64,000 bases of DNA from Burkholderiales bacterium (GTDB lineage Bacteria > Pseudomonadota > Gammaproteobacteria > Burkholderiales > SG8-41), in NCBI GenBank assembly GCA_022841375.1, contig JALHRQ010000014.1, positions 27,314 through 91,313 on the forward strand, in the 5' to 3' direction. Position numbers and translations under genes: made by a program. The number at the start of each line of letters is the position of its first letter. Within the stretch, counting starts at the first letter, position 1. Below, piece by piece: positions 7,682 through 14,440 of this stretch. Below the pieces are notes generated by a model. That model was given only the letters and a program-made list of their open reading frames with translations. It was not told the origin of the DNA and ran no database searches.

Positions 7682-9229
7682 ATGAACGGCGCAGAAAGTC
7701 TGGTGCGCACGCTGCTTAATGGCGATGTGAATGTCTGTTTTGCCAATCCCGGCACATCGGAAATGCATTTTGTTTCGGCGCTGGATCGCGTCGAAGGCGT
7801 GCGCTGCATCTTGGGCCTGTTCGAAGGGGTGGTCACCGGTGCGGCGGACGGTTATTACCGCATGGCGGGTAAACCAGCGGCGACACTGCTGCACCTTGGC
7901 CCCGGTCTCGGCAACGGGCTGGCCAATCTGCACAACGCCAAGAAAGCGCGTTCCGGTATCGTCAATATTGTCGGCGAGCACGCGAGTTATCACGTCAAAC
8001 ATGACGCGCCGCTGACCGCCGACATTGAAGGGGTGGCGCGGCCGATGTCGGATTGGGTGAAGACATCGCGTTCATCAGGCGCGGTGGCGGCAGATGGTGC
8101 GCTGGCGGTGGAAGCGGCGCGTAAAGCGCCGGGACAGATCGCCACGCTGATCCTGCCCGCCGATACGGCCTGGGGTGATGCGGAAGGCCCTGCGAACGTG
8201 AAGGCACCTTCGCCACGCGAACGAGTCCCGGACACTGCGATTGCTGATGGCGTGCGTGCGCTGAAGTCCGGAACAACAGCCGCGATCCTGCTCGGCGGGG
8301 CGGCGCTGCGTGGCAAGGCGCTGGATTACGCCGCGCGAATTGCCGCGAAAACCGGCTGCACGCTGATTTCCGAATACAACAATGCGCGCATGGAACGCGG
8401 TGCGGACCGCGCCGTGGTCAAGCAGTTGCCCTTTGTTGTCGATAACGCGCTGGCGATGCTGAAGGATGTGCGGCAGCTCGTGCTCGTCGGCGCCAAGTCA
8501 CCGGTATCGTTTTTTGCCTATCCCGGCAAACCCAGCGTGCTGGTGCCGGAAGGCTGCCAGGTGACCAAGGTTGCGGGTGTTGAGGCCGACCTCGAGGGCG
8601 CGCTGGAAGCGATGGCGGATGCGCTGGGCGCACGTAACACGCCACCGCGGGTCAATGCCGCTTCATACAACACGGCTTTACCGACCGGCAAGGTCACGCT
8701 CGATGGCTTGGGTGCGTTGTTCAACGCACTGATCCCCGAACACGCCGTCATCATCGACGAAGCTGTCACCAGTGGCCGTGCCTTTACCGGTGCGACGATG
8801 GGCGCGCGACCGCATGACTGGCTCAACATCATGGGCGGTTCCATTGGCTGGGGGCTGGCCGCGGCGGTGGGGGCTGCGATTGCCGCACCCGAACGCAAAG
8901 TCATTGCCTTTGAAGGCGACGGCAGCGCGCTGTATACGCAGCAGGCGCTGTGGACCATGGCGCGGGAGAATCTCGATGTCACCGTGGTGATCTTCGCCAA
9001 TCGCGCCTACAAGATCCTCGTCGGTGAACTCGCCAACGTCGGCGCGGCGGCGCCGGGACACAATGCCACCGCGATGCTGACGCTGGACCGGCCGGATCTC
9101 GATTGGGTGTCACTGGCGAAGGGCTTCGGTGTCGCAGCAGGGCGGGCGACGACACTGAATGAACTGGCGGTGCAGTTCAAACGCGGGCTGGCGACGCCCG
9201 GACCTTATCTGATTGAACTGGTGATGTAA
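7682..9229 (+). CDS. ThDP-dependent enzyme, acetolactate synthase large-subunit-like
   Basis: 515 residues with the three-domain layout of thiamine diphosphate enzymes. The N-terminal PYR domain has the catalytic glutamate in LFEGVVTGAADGYYRM. The central domain contains ILLGGAALRG. The C-terminal PP domain carries the ThDP/Mg motif opening at GDGSALYTQQALWT and closing with the Asn of IFANRAYKIL. It is shorter than true IlvB, and no small subunit (ilvN) is adjacent, so it is more likely an acetolactate-synthase-like decarboxylase or ligase of unknown substrate. It forms the left flank of the integron cassette array. Confidence 0.8.
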   Translation: MNGAESLVRTLLNGDVNVCFANPGTSEMHFVSALDRVEGVRCILGLFEGVVTGAADGYYRMAGKPAATLLHLGPGLGNGLANLHNAKKARSGIVNIVGEHASYHVKHDAPLTADIEGVARPMSDWVKTSRSSGAVAADGALAVEAARKAPGQIATLILPADTAWGDAEGPANVKAPSPRERVPDTAIADGVRALKSGTTAAILLGGAALRGKALDYAARIAAKTGCTLISEYNNARMERGADRAVVKQLPFVVDNALAMLKDVRQLVLVGAKSPVSFFAYPGKPSVLVPEGCQVTKVAGVEADLEGALEAMADALGARNTPPRVNAASYNTALPTGKVTLDGLGALFNALIPEHAVIIDEAVTSGRAFTGATMGARPHDWLNIMGGSIGWGLAAAVGAAIAAPERKVIAFEGDGSALYTQQALWTMARENLDVTVVIFANRAYKILVGELANVGAAAPGHNATAMLTLDRPDLDWVSLAKGFGVAAGRATTLNELAVQFKRGLATPGPYLIELVM

Positions 9230-9320
9230 GCGGGCATCAACAAGGGCCTGCTAGTCTCGCAGCACATTTACGGTCAACGCCATGCACGCAGTGTTGCCTT
9301 GCGGCATCCGGTCAGAGCGC

Positions 9321-9728
9321 TCACTTTCTTCTGACTGCAATCGCGATAAGAATCAGAATCAAAATTCCAATGTCGAAGAAGATGGAACCGAATCGGAGCC
9401 AGCGGCGGCAGTCTGCCTCGCTCATGGAGATCGTGCCGGACTCGAAACACACGCGCTCCCCCGGGCCGAATGCGCCCCAGTGAAAGATGAACAAGAGGGA
9501 CGCGGCTGTCAGGAAGCCGAACACCTGCGCGAGGCGCCTTACGCCTAACCCGAAGAACATTATTCCGAGGCCGCCAAAAACAAACGTTGCTTCTGCCATG
9601 TGAAGCAACCACCGCGGCACGCCGGGCGCGGTTTGGGAATCGACAAGGAACGAAACGATCCCCATCAGGATGAAGGCAATCCCGAATCCGACCAGACTTC
9701 GGTCGCCTTCGACCATGTTGGAGGCCAT
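9321..9728 (-). CDS. Integron cassette 6: small membrane protein
   Basis: 135 residues with about four hydrophobic helices (SLVGFGIAFILMGIVSFLVD, ATFVFGGLGIMFFGL, VFGFLTAASLLFIFHWGAF and a C-terminal segment ending ILILIAIAVRRK). I do not recognise the family. The start lies 13 bases inside the crossover point of the preceding attC, and the AGAGG from that core site serves as ribosome binding site, as is common for integron cassette genes. It is the oldest cassette by position. Confidence 0.65.
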   Translation of the reverse strand: MASNMVEGDRSLVGFGIAFILMGIVSFLVDSQTAPGVPRWLLHMAEATFVFGGLGIMFFGLGVRRLAQVFGFLTAASLLFIFHWGAFGPGERVCFESGTISMSEADCRRWLRFGSIFFDIGILILILIAIAVRRK

Positions 9729-9737
9729 TAGGAACCT

Positions 9738-9814
9738 CTAACGTTCGCAATGAACAGCCAAAAAAAGCGGGCACAAGCCCGCTTTGAATGGGTCAGCTCC
9801 GTTGCGCGGTTATG
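9738..9814 (-). repeat. attC site of cassette 5 (hicAB)
   Basis: On the minus strand the outer boxes are ATAAC (R'') and GTTAG (R'), 77 bases apart, with inner CGCAA/TTGCG complementarity. The centre is a strong hairpin, AGCGGGC-ttgt-GCCCGCT followed by seven T's, which would also work as an intrinsic terminator for hicAB. The hicB stop codon TAA is part of the R'' box. Confidence 0.8.
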
Positions 9815-10022
9815 CGGCAACTTCGATGTAATCGACGCTGCTGGATGGCTGAGGGGGTGGAGTGCCGTCTTCTCGAAGTCCGGCAATATGGAACTCGATC
9901 GCTTCGCGAAGAACGGACTCGGTTTCTTTGACCGTGGCGCCCGTGGCAACGCAACCCGGAAGATCGGGTACGTAACCGGAAAAATTGTTTGCCGCCTTTT
10001 CAATTACGATCGCGTAGCGCAT
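9810..10022 (-). CDS. hicB: Integron cassette 5: HicB-type antitoxin
   Basis: 70 residues of the short HicB type: MRYAIVIEKAANNFSGYVPD, then LPGCVATGATVKETESVLRE and AIEFHIAGLREDG. This is the partially degraded RNase H-like fold that binds and blocks HicA. No separate DNA-binding domain is present. It follows hicA with an 8-base gap, the usual toxin-first order, and its stop lies in the attC site. The pair is likely autoregulated and would be kept by addiction. Confidence 0.9.
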   Translation of the reverse strand: MRYAIVIEKAANNFSGYVPDLPGCVATGATVKETESVLREAIEFHIAGLREDGTPPPQPSSSVDYIEVAA

Positions 10023-10030
10023 ATATCACC

Positions 10031-10219
10031 TCACTTCTTGAGTCCAGCTTGCTTGAGGATACTATTTAGTGTGCCCGGTGCCAAATCATCGCTGGGTTTT
10101 CCGGCCAATGTGACCCGGCCGGCCTTTACGGCATGTTTGAAATGCCGGTGACTCCCGCGAGTTGCGACCACGAACCAGCCATCATCCTGAAGCTGCCGGA
10201 GTATTTCGCTGACTTGCAT
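10031..10219 (-). CDS. hicA: Integron cassette 5: HicA-type mRNA interferase toxin
   Basis: 62 residues from the ATG at 10219. The HicA fold (a small dsRBD-like domain) is recognised by VSEILRQLQDDGWFVVATRG, the catalytic histidine region GSHRHFKHA and the C-terminal PGTLNSILKQAGLKK. HicA cuts mRNA in the ribosome A site region and stops growth unless bound by HicB. A TTG one codon upstream is the only alternative start. The gene has its own promoter within the cassette. Confidence 0.9.
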   Translation of the reverse strand: MQVSEILRQLQDDGWFVVATRGSHRHFKHAVKAGRVTLAGKPSDDLAPGTLNSILKQAGLKK

Positions 10220-10225
10220 CAATTC

Positions 10226-10254
10226 AGCATATCAGCATAAATCACGAGAGACAA
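10226..10254 (-). promoter_or_regulatory. Candidate promoter of the hicAB cassette
   Basis: On the minus strand TTGTCT (10254-10249) and TATGCT (10231-10226) are 17 bases apart. The predicted transcription start falls at or very near the A of the hicA ATG at 10219, implying a leaderless or very short-leader mRNA. Seen by eye only. Confidence 0.4.
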
Positions 10255-10274
10255 AATGCGGGGATTTGTTGCGG

Positions 10275-10322
10275 CATAACGTCACCGTTAGCGCGCATGT
10301 CATTCCGGCCGTTCAAGTGTTC
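10275..10322 (-). repeat. Degenerate attC site of cassette 4
   Basis: The minus strand shows a clear right core GTTATGC (10281-10275) and, about 40 bases upstream, an imperfect left box CCGAAC at the end of the cassette 4 gene. A short palindrome TAACG-gtga-CGTTA abuts the core. The inner stem of a full attC is not convincing, so this site is shortened or decayed. Confidence 0.4.
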
Positions 10323-11398
10323 GGCGCCGGTCGCGCCGACTCGACCCACTCGTAGCCGAGCCAGCCGGCGCGCGTGCGCATGATCCAACGCTGGCCCGCC
10401 TGCAGGTTCTTGTGCGTCCCCGGTGAGACCTTGAGCGCCACGCTGCCACTACCGGCACGCCACGGCGCGAGAATGACGCGCGGGACCCTCTTATGGTAAT
10501 CGCGACCCTCGACTTGGGTGTGGCGCTCACGGTGGGCGCTCTCATCGAGATGCTGGTTTGCAAGCATGGCCGCGCCCGCGCCTCCGAGGCAGAGTCCGGG
10601 CAGCGCCGCGAAGACGATGAAGCCAAGCTCCCCGCGAGCCAGCGGGCGGCCGCGCAGGAGGAACATCGCGAGCGCCACGAGCGCGAGGCACGCCGCAGCA
10701 ACAGCGGGCCAGACATCCATCATCGCAGCCGCACCATCAGCAAATGGCTGGATCCCCCTGTTTGCCTGATCAAGCAGGATAAATCCGGCGAACAGCAGGG
10801 CGAGCGAGACCCCCATGATCCAAACCGAGCTTGACTCCGGCGCTGCCCATGTCGCCACCGCACGGGTGCCAGGTGTCGAGCGAAGCACGGCGAGTTGTTC
10901 GACTGCAGCGCGCAATGAACCCAAATCCAGCACGCCCGCCTTGATGCTCCGGATGGCGCTCAGCCTTCCACCACGCCCACTGACGGTGTCGAAACCAAGA
11001 AGAAACAGCGTACGCACCGCGTCGCGCGCCCTGGTATCGGGCAGCACAGGCTCAAGGAGATCACGTCCGGACAGATCCCGACTCCCCTCGCGCGAGACTG
11101 CGAAGCTGACACCAGGCGCCCTTGGCACGTTTATTACGGTCATTGCCGGCGTAGTGTTGGCGCCCGGACTCACCGTCAGGACGAACGGCGTCCCCTGAAG
11201 CGTTCCTCTCACCACAGGTCCGCCGTGCGCCGGTGATGTCGTCACCTTGAATCCGGCAAGCGCGTATTCGGCCTCGATCTCCAGATCCCGCGTAGCGCGT
11301 GCGCGGCGGCGCATCGTCCAGATGACGAGCACCATGGGGCCGATCACCACAATCCCGATGATCAGAACAAGCTTGATGACGACCCAGTTGATTTCCAC
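10313..11398 (-). CDS. Integron cassette 4: 361-aa membrane protein of unknown function
   Basis: 361 residues starting at GTG, with GGAGA eight bases upstream. One N-terminal transmembrane helix (VIKLVLIIGIVVIGPMVLVI) is followed by a basic stretch and a soluble domain of about 160 residues. Three more hydrophobic segments lie at about 195-290 (VWIMGVSLALLFAGFILLDQ and others). The C-terminus ends in a small SH3-like strand pattern (KNLQAGQRWIMRTRAGWLGY). I do not recognise the family. It is the longest cassette gene in the array and is more G+C-rich than cassette 3. Confidence 0.6.
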   Translation of the reverse strand: MEINWVVIKLVLIIGIVVIGPMVLVIWTMRRRARATRDLEIEAEYALAGFKVTTSPAHGGPVVRGTLQGTPFVLTVSPGANTTPAMTVINVPRAPGVSFAVSREGSRDLSGRDLLEPVLPDTRARDAVRTLFLLGFDTVSGRGGRLSAIRSIKAGVLDLGSLRAAVEQLAVLRSTPGTRAVATWAAPESSSVWIMGVSLALLFAGFILLDQANRGIQPFADGAAAMMDVWPAVAAACLALVALAMFLLRGRPLARGELGFIVFAALPGLCLGGAGAAMLANQHLDESAHRERHTQVEGRDYHKRVPRVILAPWRAGSGSVALKVSPGTHKNLQAGQRWIMRTRAGWLGYEWVESARPAPNT

Positions 11399-11416
11399 GA
11401 CGCTTTCTCCGGCGCG

Positions 11417-11487
11417 CTAACGTTAACGCTCAACCGGAGCGCTGTCTTTCAGCGCAGTCGGTTGCAGCGTTTTGCGTTTTGTTATAT
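11417..11487 (-). repeat. attC site of cassette 3
   Basis: On the minus strand ATAAC (R'') and GTTAG (R') bound about 70 bases. The arms pair well: AACGCT, GCAACCG and CTGCGCTG on the left against CAGCGCT, CCGGTT and GAGCGTT on the right, with a short AAAGA-type loop. The site encodes the last 19 codons of the cassette 3 gene. Confidence 0.85.
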
Positions 11488-11840
11488 TTCATGCTTCCGT
11501 ATTTCGCGATGACACCAACTATCCCGGCGATAAGCGGTAGTACGCATAAAAGCGTACTGACAACGAGGCCGAGGCTTGCCCAAGCCCGTTGCTCGGAGCC
11601 CCCGAATAGGTAAGGATAGATGTTTAGCCCGATATAGGCACCGACCATGAAAACTACGATGCTCTTGATTCCATCGGAGAAGCCAAAATAGAATGCTGCC
11701 GCTACCATCAAACCCTGCCCGATCCAGAATCCAGTTTCGCTGTCATATGGTTCGAACTTGTTTGAAACGAGCGGCACAATAAACCAACTCGCCGCTCCTA
11801 ATAAAAAACCTAGCACGAGCGCTTGCAGTAACTTGCTCAT
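11430..11840 (-). CDS. Integron cassette 3: small membrane protein
   Basis: 136 residues with four predicted membrane helices (LQALVLGFLLGAASWFIVPL; GFWIGQGLMVAAAFYFGF; SIVVFMVGAYIGLNIYPYLF; LGLVVSTLLCVLPLIAGIVG). No family recognised. The C-terminal 19 residues are encoded by the attC site itself and are therefore unlikely to be functionally important. The start ATG is nine bases from the recombination point of the preceding attC, and no good ribosome binding site is visible. Confidence 0.65.
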   Translation of the reverse strand: MSKLLQALVLGFLLGAASWFIVPLVSNKFEPYDSETGFWIGQGLMVAAAFYFGFSDGIKSIVVFMVGAYIGLNIYPYLFGGSEQRAWASLGLVVSTLLCVLPLIAGIVGVIAKYGSMKYNKTQNAATDCAERQRSG

Positions 11841-11846
11841 GAAATA

Positions 11847-11901
11847 TAACGTTCAGGTTAAGCGGCGCGCTTTTGAGTCCGCTTTGAACCGGCGGTTAGA
11901 G
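11847..11901 (-). repeat. attC site of cassette 2 (brnTA)
   Basis: The minus strand reads CTCTAAC as left box and GTTAT as right box, 55 bases apart. The inner arms match strongly: GGTTCA and AAGCGG on the left pair with CCGCTT and TGAAC on the right. This is a textbook short attC. It encodes the C-terminus of BrnA. Confidence 0.88.
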
Positions 11902-12133
11902 GTTGCGAATGATGTTCAGCATAGGCGTCGAGCAGGCGCCGAATCATTCGTTGATACTGGGTGTTGTTCTTTTGCGCCTCGATCTTGAAAAAATCGACGC
12001 TACGCTTGCTTAGTGCAATGGTGACCTTGACTCCTTCGTCCTGGAATACCAGATCCTCAGGCCTGGGAAGAAAGTCAGCGACGACCTTGGGGTTTCCGAT
12101 GGGTTCGTTCGTGTACTTGATTTTCGCGCTCAT
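11858..12133 (-). CDS. brnA: Integron cassette 2: BrnA-type antitoxin
   Basis: 91 residues from the ATG at 12133. It matches BrnA: an N-terminal toxin-binding region (IGNPKVVADFLPRPEDLVFQ) and a C-terminal ribbon-helix-helix DNA-binding domain (VKVTIALSKRSVDFFKIEAQ, then YQRMIRRLLDAYAEHH). BrnA neutralises BrnT and, as the complex, represses the promoter. Its coding region overlaps the end of brnT by 59 bases. The last residues are encoded by the attC site. Confidence 0.9.
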   Translation of the reverse strand: MSAKIKYTNEPIGNPKVVADFLPRPEDLVFQDEGVKVTIALSKRSVDFFKIEAQKNNTQYQRMIRRLLDAYAEHHSQPLTAGSKRTQKRAA

Positions 12134-12395
12134 AAATTTGTTTGCCCTTTCGCCAGTAGCCTGCGCCAAATATGCGAATTACGTCGTCTCGATACGTAAA
12201 GCGCACCGTGAGAATGCCATCGCCGACACAGCCAAAGCAGAAGTGCCGTTTTTCAATGGAACTGTGGGAGTGATCTTCTGCGATAACGCGACGAGGGTCT
12301 GCAAAGGCGAACTGGGCCTCCGCGAAGGACACGCCATGCTTGTCCTGATTCTCGCCATCCTTCTTCGGGTCCCACGCGAACCGGGCCTTGGCCAT
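12075..12395 (-). CDS. brnT: Integron cassette 2: BrnT-type ribonuclease toxin
   Basis: 106 residues from the ATG at 12395. BrnT is a small RelE-like RNase. Family features seen are FAWDPKKDGENQDKHGVSFA, then EAQFAFADPRRV, and the beta strands ILTVRFTYRDDVIRIFGAG. It would arrest growth when BrnA is lost. The gene lies first in the cassette, behind its own promoter and a perfect 18-base palindrome, typical of autoregulated BrnTA operons. A GTG five codons upstream is a less likely start. Confidence 0.9.
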   Translation of the reverse strand: MAKARFAWDPKKDGENQDKHGVSFAEAQFAFADPRRVIAEDHSHSSIEKRHFCFGCVGDGILTVRFTYRDDVIRIFGAGYWRKGKQIYERENQVHERTHRKPQGRR

Positions 12396-12413
12396 GCGAA
12401 AGCCTAGCACAAA

Positions 12414-12439
12414 TATGGTAAAATTACCATACGATTATA
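12414..12439 (-). promoter_or_regulatory. brnTA promoter and operator
   Basis: TATGGTAA-aa-TTACCATA at 12414-12431 is a perfect palindrome with a 2-base centre, and on the minus strand a TATAAT (12439-12434) lies directly upstream. The operator would cover the transcription start, about 20-30 bases ahead of brnT. It is the likely binding site of the BrnA ribbon-helix-helix domain. Confidence 0.6.
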
Positions 12440-12466
12440 TGGGTGTTGTGGAGGGCACTTCGCGCC

Positions 12467-12545
12467 TTCTAACGTTCGCGTTTTGCCGCGCCGCATGCGC
12501 AGCGTAGCGAGCAAAAGGCGTCGGTCAACAACGCGGGGTTAGGGC
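12467..12545 (-). repeat. attC site of cassette 1 (abiV)
   Basis: On the minus strand the site opens with CCCTAAC and closes with GTTAGAA, 78 bases apart. The inner box CGCGTT pairs with AACGCG, and GACGCCTTTTGC pairs with GCAAAACGC around a central hairpin. The TAA of the first box is the stop codon of the AbiV gene. Confidence 0.88.
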
Positions 12546-13258
12546 TCACTCTTTAAGCCCATTTGTTCGGCTTGACTGATCGTCAGCCCTTCTTTCACGA
12601 ACGCCAGCATTTTATTTGGGCCGGCTGGCGCGAGTCCTTCGGCCTGCATTGCCGCATACCAATTGATCAACGCTTGCTTCATCCATTCGGAATTCTTGTT
12701 CCAGACGGGACCCAAGTGCTCAGCCCAAAGCTCGAGCTCACGCACTAACACTGTCCTCTGAGGAGATAGCACTTCGGCTGCTGTGACCAGGCTCCGGGCC
12801 AACTTTTCGTCAATCACATCGACTGGAAGCGACCAGTGAGCGTTACCGAGGCAATCGGTATAGAAACCCAACTGCTTTGTTGCGTCCAGGACGTCAGGAT
12901 GATCCGACGCAGCATCGGCGATGGGCGTGAAGTCTTCCAGTCGACGAGCGCCTTTCGCCACAAGATCTGGAAGAATCCAGTTGGTGTTCTTCTTTGTATG
13001 GGACCGATATTCCTTCCAGCGGGCTTTGATATCGTCAGCGCTGGAGGTCAAGAACCGTCGGAGAATAACTACCTTTCCCGCCTCTTCGATAGCGAGAGCA
13101 GCAACAGAAGCGGCGGTAGGCCACCGCTGATTGTTGAGCAGCAGCCTAGCGTCTTGAGCGAGGCGCTTTGCATTGGCCGTCGCCGCATTCATGCCAGCCG
13201 CGATCTGTTCCACCGTTAGCGGTCCGCGGTAGGGCGCGAGCAAGTCGGCGGCTGGCAT
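12539..13258 (-). CDS. abiV: Integron cassette 1: AbiV family abortive infection protein
   Basis: 239 residues resembling the AbiV phage-resistance family (HEPN fold). Family marks are ARLLLNNQRWPTAASVAALA and IEEAGK at residues 37-62 and WKEYRSHTKKN at 81-91, the position of the conserved Arg/His of HEPN RNases. AbiV of Lactococcus stops infection by blocking phage translation. The start ATG is 12 bases inside the attI crossover, so the AGG of the recombination core GTTAGGC acts as its ribosome binding site. As the cassette next to attI it is by position the latest arrival and the best placed for expression from an integron promoter. Assignment rests on motif recognition. Confidence 0.75.
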   Translation of the reverse strand: MPAADLLAPYRGPLTVEQIAAGMNAATANAKRLAQDARLLLNNQRWPTAASVAALAIEEAGKVVILRRFLTSSADDIKARWKEYRSHTKKNTNWILPDLVAKGARRLEDFTPIADAASDHPDVLDATKQLGFYTDCLGNAHWSLPVDVIDEKLARSLVTAAEVLSPQRTVLVRELELWAEHLGPVWNKNSEWMKQALINWYAAMQAEGLAPAGPNKMLAFVKEGLTISQAEQMGLKSEP

Positions 13259-13265
13259 AGGTGAG

Positions 13266-13272
13266 GCCTAAC
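13266..13272 (-). other. attI recombination core site
   Basis: GTTAGGC on the minus strand fits the integron core GTTRRRY exactly and lies between the integrase gene and the first cassette. Crossover is expected after the G. Upstream on the same strand two ATGTTATC copies (around 13295-13320) could be the additional integrase-binding repeats of an attI site. Confidence 0.75.
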
Positions 13273-13350
13273 TAGTTTTATACGGCAAAAACGCCTGATA
13301 ACATCCCGGCGCGATGGATAACATCGCAAAAATCAATGACATATAATCAT

Positions 13351-13379
13351 TTGTAAACATGGGTTTACCGAATTATACT
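13351..13379 (+). promoter_or_regulatory. Promoter of the integrase gene (PintI)
   Basis: TTGTAA (13351-13356) and TATACT (13374-13379) are separated by 17 bases. The spacer holds the palindrome GTAAAC-atgg-GTTTAC (13353-13368), a possible extra operator. The -10 box overlaps the LexA box at 13376-13395. Confidence 0.65.
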
Positions 13380-13395
13380 GTATATATGAACAGTA
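13376..13395. promoter_or_regulatory. LexA (SOS) box over the integrase promoter
   Basis: The site TACTGTATATATGAACAGTA contains CTGT-N8-ACAG and differs from the enterobacterial consensus TACTGTATATATATACAGTA at two positions. It covers the -10 box of PintI. LexA repression of integron integrases is established for many integrons; here the operator is preserved although the gene behind it is broken. Confidence 0.85.
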
Positions 13396-13427
13396 ATAAA
13401 ATTCGGCACAAAACCGACTAACCGCCT

Positions 13428-14390
13428 TTGGTCGCAGTGCGGCTTCTGGATCGGCTCCGGGAGCGCATCCGTTACCGGCATTACAGCCTCAGTACCGAGC
13501 GGACTTATGTGCATTGGGTGCGGGCGTTTGTCCATTTTCACAAGTTAAGGCATCCGCGGGAGATGGGCAAGCCGGAGGTCGAGGCGTTCCTGACATGGCT
13601 GGCGGCTGAACGACGGGTGTCCGCATCGACGCATCGGCAGGCCTTGTCGGCGTTGTTATTTTTGTATGGCGAAGTGTTGGGGGTGGAATTGCCGTGGCTG
13701 GATGGGATCAGTCGTCCGCGCCAGGTGAAGCGCCTGCCGGTGGTGTTGTCGGCCGATGAGGTCAAGCGCATTTTCCGGTTCATGGAGGGCGAACATTTGC
13801 TGATGGCCAAGTTGTTGTACGGCACGGGCCTGCGCATCATGGAGGCGATGCGTTTGCGCGTGAAGGATATTGATTTCACGCGCAACACGATCATTGTGCG
13901 TGAGGCCAAGGGCAACAAGGATCGCGCGGTGATGTTGCCTGCCACGTTGGTGGAGCCCTTGCATGTCCAGCTTGCGAGGGCCAATGCCCTTTGGGTGCGT
14001 GATCGCGAGGATGGGCGGCCGGGGGTGTACTTGCCTCATGCGCTGGAACGCAAGTATCCGCGCGCCGGGCAGTCCTGGGCCTGGCATTGGGTGTTTCCGC
14101 AGGATTCACTGTCGACGGACCCGCGCAGCGGCATTGAGCGGCGGCATCACGCGCACGAGACGGCATTCCAGCGCGCCTTCAAACGGGCCTTGGGATTGGC
14201 GCAGGTGCATCAACCGGCAACGCCGCATACGCTGCGGCACAGTTTCGCGACATAGGTGCTGCAATCCGGCTATGACATTCGCACGGTGCAGGAGCTTCTC
14301 GGGCATTCCGATGTGAAGACGACGATGATCTACACGCATGTGCTGAAAGTCGGTGGGGGCGGTGTGCGCAGTCCGCTGGATGTGTTGTGA
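13428..14390 (+). pseudogene. intI: Integron integrase IntI with in-frame amber codon
   Basis: A tyrosine recombinase of 320 codons. Box I arginine is at codon 136 ([18 protein letters not shown]) and the HxxR motif at 267-270 (HTLRHSF). The extra patch unique to integron integrases is at about 204-250 ([20 protein letters not shown], then [15 protein letters not shown]). Codon 276 is TAG (14253-14255), right after HSFAT. The frame then resumes perfectly to the natural end ([40 protein letters not shown]), including His293 and the catalytic Tyr302. The 275-residue product would lack the nucleophile and be inactive. No start is strong: TTG at 13428 or GTG at 13437. A single-base or assembly error cannot be excluded. 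Confidence 0.9.
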
Positions 14391-14440
14391 GGGTATGTTT
14401 TGCGATAGTCATTCATCCTTGCGCGCGATAAACTCCGCGC

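Larger units (their letters stand above)
9240..14390. mobile_element. Chromosomal integron: broken intI, attI and six-cassette array
   Basis: The element has every expected part in the expected order: an integron integrase gene on the plus strand (13428-14390), its promoter with a LexA box, an attI core site (13266-13272), and cassettes all on the minus strand, each ending in an attC or attC-like site. Counting from attI, the cassettes are: 1 AbiV; 2 BrnT/BrnA; 3 a 136-aa membrane protein; 4 a 361-aa membrane protein; 5 HicA/HicB; 6 a 135-aa membrane protein. The left boundary is set by the flanking gene ending at 9229; no convincing last attC was found there. The integrase has an in-frame stop, so the array may be frozen. 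Confidence 0.85.

Noticed and set aside
9272..9300. CAAC...GTTG pairing as a terminal attC
   Set aside because: Arms are short, the core does not fit GTTRRRY and there is no inner stem.
13280..13320. Possible cassette promoter Pc on the minus strand (GATGTT, 17 bases, TATAAA)
   Set aside because: The -35 hexamer is poor; it could be real but is not supported well enough to annotate.
14253..14255. Reading the TAG as pyrrolysine or another recoded codon
   Set aside because: No pyrrolysine genes are seen and the position is not conserved for any special residue in tyrosine recombinases.
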